Under the pieces are notes generated by a model, which worked only from the letters and a program-made list of their open reading frames with translations, had not been told where the DNA came from and searched no databases. From Desulfosporosinus acididurans (lineage in GTDB: Bacteria > Bacillota > Desulfitobacteriia > Desulfitobacteriales > Desulfitobacteriaceae), in NCBI RefSeq assembly GCF_001029285.1, contig NZ_LDZY01000004.1, positions 62,001 to 126,000 of the forward strand: DNA of 64,000 nucleotides, written 5' to 3'. Of the stretch, positions 62,076-64,000 are shown one piece after another. Within the stretch, counting starts at the first letter, position 1, and every line of letters begins with the position of its first letter. A program made the position numbers and the translations under genes.

Positions 62076-63429
62076 AATTGTGGTCATATTTTATACCATA
62101 TTTTTGTAGGCGATAAAGCAATGTTGGGCGGGTAATTCCTAAATATTTTGCTACCTTGGTCTGATTATAGTTGTGTTTTTCCAGAGCCTTAATGATAAGA
62201 TGTTTCTCTAATTCTCCTAAAGAGAAACCACTTTCAGTAAGCTGTATCTCCGGCGTTGTCAATTCTTCGAGATGATTGAGCAACTCTTTAGGAAAATGTA
62301 CCGATTTGATTTCCGAACCCTGACAAACAATAAGGGCTCTTTCAATAACATTTTGCAGCTCTCTGATGTTTCCGGGCCAGTTGTATTGGGTTAAGGTTTT
62401 CATAGCTTCTGAGGAAATTTTTTTACTTTTAGTAGGGTCGAATTTTTCTAAAAAATGATTAACAAGAAGAGGAATATCCTCTTTTCGTGATCGAAGGGGA
62501 GGCATGACAATGCCCATGACATTTAAGCGATAGTAAAGATCTTCTCGAAAGGTTCCGCTGGATATAGCCGCGGCAAGGTCCCGATTCGTTGTGGCGATGA
62601 CTCGAACATCAACGTGGATTGTTTCGGTTCCGCCAACTCTTTGAAAACAGCGTTCTTGTAATACTCTTAACAACTTTGCTTGCATGTTAATAGGCATTTC
62701 TCCAATTTCATCAAGGAGGATTGATCCCTTATCGGCGACCTCAAAGCGCCCTTTTTTTCTGCTGGTTGCGCCGGTAAAGGCCCCTTTCTCGTGGCCGAAT
62801 AATTCACTTTCTAAGAGGTGTTCCGGAAGAGCGGCACAGTTTACTGCCACGAAGGGTTTGTTGAAACGATTGCTGGCTTTGTGAATTTCTAAAGCAGCAA
62901 CTTCTTTTCCCGTTCCGCTTTCACCGGTAATCAGTACTGTTGTACCGGTTTTGGCAACCTGACGGATTAAGAGTGAAACTTCTTTCATCGGTTCACTCTG
63001 CCCAATAAGTTTACCATATTGTTTTCCCAATTCCTGACGTAAAAAATCAACTTGATTTTCCAGATTGGAAAGATGAAGCGCTTGTTGAACCTGGACTTTG
63101 ATTTTTTCAAGCTTGAACGGCTTTGTGATATAGTCCATAGCACCAATTTTCATCGCCTCTATGGCCGTATCAATAGTCCCATGGGCGGTAATCATGATGA
63201 CAGGTACATTAGGGTATAAAGATTTTAGCTCTTTTAATACTTCGATGCCATCGAGATCAGGCATTTTTAAGTCTAAAATTACCAGCGAGGGTTCATTTTC
63301 TTTGGCCAATCGAATGCCCTCTAACCCCCTTGTGGCAGTCATCACCTGATATCCTTCATGGCTGAGTGCCCTCTCGAGGGCCCAGCACATTCTTTCCTCA
63401 TCGTCAATGACCAGAATTTTTGGTGTCAA
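62074..63429 (-). CDS. NtrC-family sigma-54-dependent response regulator
   Basis: 451 residues from TTG at 63429, eight bases after AGGAG; a GTG at 63438 overlapping the kinase stop is a possible earlier start but is too close to that ribosome site. Receiver domain (~1-120, VIDDEERM, LVILDLKMPDLDG), AAA+ domain (~140-380) with GESGTGKE (Walker A), GAFTGA (sigma-54 contact) and the arginine finger region, then a Fis-type HTH (NQTKVAKYLGITRPTLLYRL). It activates sigma-54 promoters after phosphorylation by the adjacent kinase. Targets unknown; no -24/-12 promoter was recognised nearby. Confidence 0.93.
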   Translation of the reverse strand: MTPKILVIDDEERMCWALERALSHEGYQVMTATRGLEGIRLAKENEPSLVILDLKMPDLDGIEVLKELKSLYPNVPVIMITAHGTIDTAIEAMKIGAMDYITKPFKLEKIKVQVQQALHLSNLENQVDFLRQELGKQYGKLIGQSEPMKEVSLLIRQVAKTGTTVLITGESGTGKEVAALEIHKASNRFNKPFVAVNCAALPEHLLESELFGHEKGAFTGATSRKKGRFEVADKGSILLDEIGEMPINMQAKLLRVLQERCFQRVGGTETIHVDVRVIATTNRDLAAAISSGTFREDLYYRLNVMGIVMPPLRSRKEDIPLLVNHFLEKFDPTKSKKISSEAMKTLTQYNWPGNIRELQNVIERALIVCQGSEIKSVHFPKELLNHLEELTTPEIQLTESGFSLGELEKHLIIKALEKHNYNQTKVAKYLGITRPTLLYRLQKYGIKYDHN

Positions 63430-63434
63430 GAAGA

Positions 63435-64000
63435 TCACTCCTGTCTTAGAATTTTAGGCAGTACAGGAAGATTAATCCGGAAAGTAGTTCCTTTTCCCAT
63501 TTTGCTGTCAACGTCAATGGTTCCGCCGTGCAATTTTATACTTTGATAGGAAATTGACAATCCAAGGCCGGTACCGGCCTTTTTTGTTGTATAAAAGGGA
63601 TCAAATATTCTTGATTTATCGTTTAGAGGGATTCCCTCTCCAGTATCCGCAAAGCTTATGGCAATGATGTTCTCCTTTTCTTCCGTGGTTATTGCCAGTT
63701 CGCCGCCTTCGGGCATCGCTTCTGACGCATTAACAATGATGTTTACAAAAACTTGTTTAAGCTTTTCGGTATCAGCTAAGATTTGAGAGAGGTTATTTGC
63801 CAGATCTAATTTTACGTGGACCTTTTGCTTGCGCAGCATTGCGGCGGAGAAAGAGAGGACACCTTTGATAAGATCATTAATGGAACATTCTTTAGAGGCA
63901 ACTTTAGTAGGACGTCCGAAATCTAAAAGTTCCTGAATCTCAAAATCTTGGCGGTCGATTTGTTCTTCTATTGCCCGCGTAAATTCTTCAATACCGGTCA
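63435..64000 (-). CDS. NtrB-type sensor histidine kinase (C-terminal part, partial)
   Basis: The frame is open to the right edge of the window, so the N-terminus is missing. About 188 residues are present: the end of the dimerisation domain (DFEIQELLDFGRPTKVASK), then HATPase with VFVNIIVNASEAMPEGGEL (N box), SFADTGEGIPLNDKSRIFDPFYTTK (G1/F box) and GTGLGLSIS (G2). The stop lies immediately upstream of the NtrC-type regulator, so the two form one operon and a cognate pair. Confidence 0.93.
   Translation of the reverse strand, partial: TGIEEFTRAIEEQIDRQDFEIQELLDFGRPTKVASKECSINDLIKGVLSFSAAMLRKQKVHVKLDLANNLSQILADTEKLKQVFVNIIVNASEAMPEGGELAITTEEKENIIAISFADTGEGIPLNDKSRIFDPFYTTKKAGTGLGLSISYQSIKLHGGTIDVDSKMGKGTTFRINLPVLPKILRQE

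Overview
The window reads as chromosomal DNA of an anaerobic, endospore-lineage Firmicute, most like the Desulfosporosinus/Desulfitobacterium group of Peptococcaceae. The reasons are AT-rich sequence, strong GGAGG ribosome sites with many TTG and GTG starts, class I c-di-GMP and ydaO-type c-di-AMP riboswitches, a CWB2 cell-wall protein, a DUF3786 protein, a bacterial microcompartment (BMC) locus and abundant hybrid kinases. Genus assignment is inference; there is no rRNA, no tRNA and no CRISPR array that I can see.

Layout. 1-4.9 kb: the 3' part of a BMC operon (PduS-like flavoprotein C-terminus, PduT-like shell trimer, EutQ-like cupin, shell hexamer with a long C-terminal extension, CoA-acylating aldehyde dehydrogenase, PduL phosphotransacylase, canonical shell hexamer), closed by two strong hairpins. 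5.1-7.4 kb: a leftward lysR / EamA exporter / small winged-helix operon. 7.4-13.1 kb: divergent from it, an MFS permease plus a cytosolic alkaline-phosphatase-superfamily hydrolase behind a well-formed promoter with two tandem palindromic operators, then a thioredoxin/thioredoxin-reductase-like pair whose reductase lacks the usual NADPH phosphate-binding motif and carries a Trx-like tail. 13.1-18 kb: two cell-surface proteins sharing an 80-90-residue beta-repeat, with an MFS exporter between them. 18-25 kb: DUF3786, a small orphan gene bracketed by palindromes, a YkgJ-type Cys-rich protein and a type III restriction-modification locus whose Res subunit has lost its nuclease domain. 25-32 kb: XRE/membrane pair, PII protein, dipeptide epimerase, DUF2500, phosphatidylserine decarboxylase, HtrA protease and small orphans. 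32.4-45.7 kb: a signalling island with TetR, CheY, three hybrid PAS histidine kinases, a GGDEF-EAL-CBS-GGDEF protein and a chemoreceptor. 45.8-52.5 kb: YkuK, DUF1003, a heterodimeric ABC exporter and an EamA transporter. 52.9-54.8 kb: a c-di-GMP-I riboswitch in front of cheW and a soluble receptor. 55.5-64 kb: MerR plus cyclopropane fatty acid synthase, phospholipase C-like protein, tautomerase, a histidine kinase, a c-di-AMP riboswitch controlling a G5/NlpC-P60 hydrolase, and an NtrB/NtrC-type pair running off the right edge.

How parts fit. The BMC genes handle an aldehyde: oxidation to acyl-CoA, conversion to acyl-phosphate by PduL, and cofactor/electron recycling through the PduS/PduT pair; the enzyme that makes the aldehyde lies outside the window. 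Cyclic-nucleotide signalling is a second theme: one c-di-GMP metabolising protein, one c-di-GMP riboswitch and one c-di-AMP riboswitch. A third theme is a dispersed family of palindromic repeats with at least eight copies here, one of which forms the 3' end and stop codon of a transporter gene.
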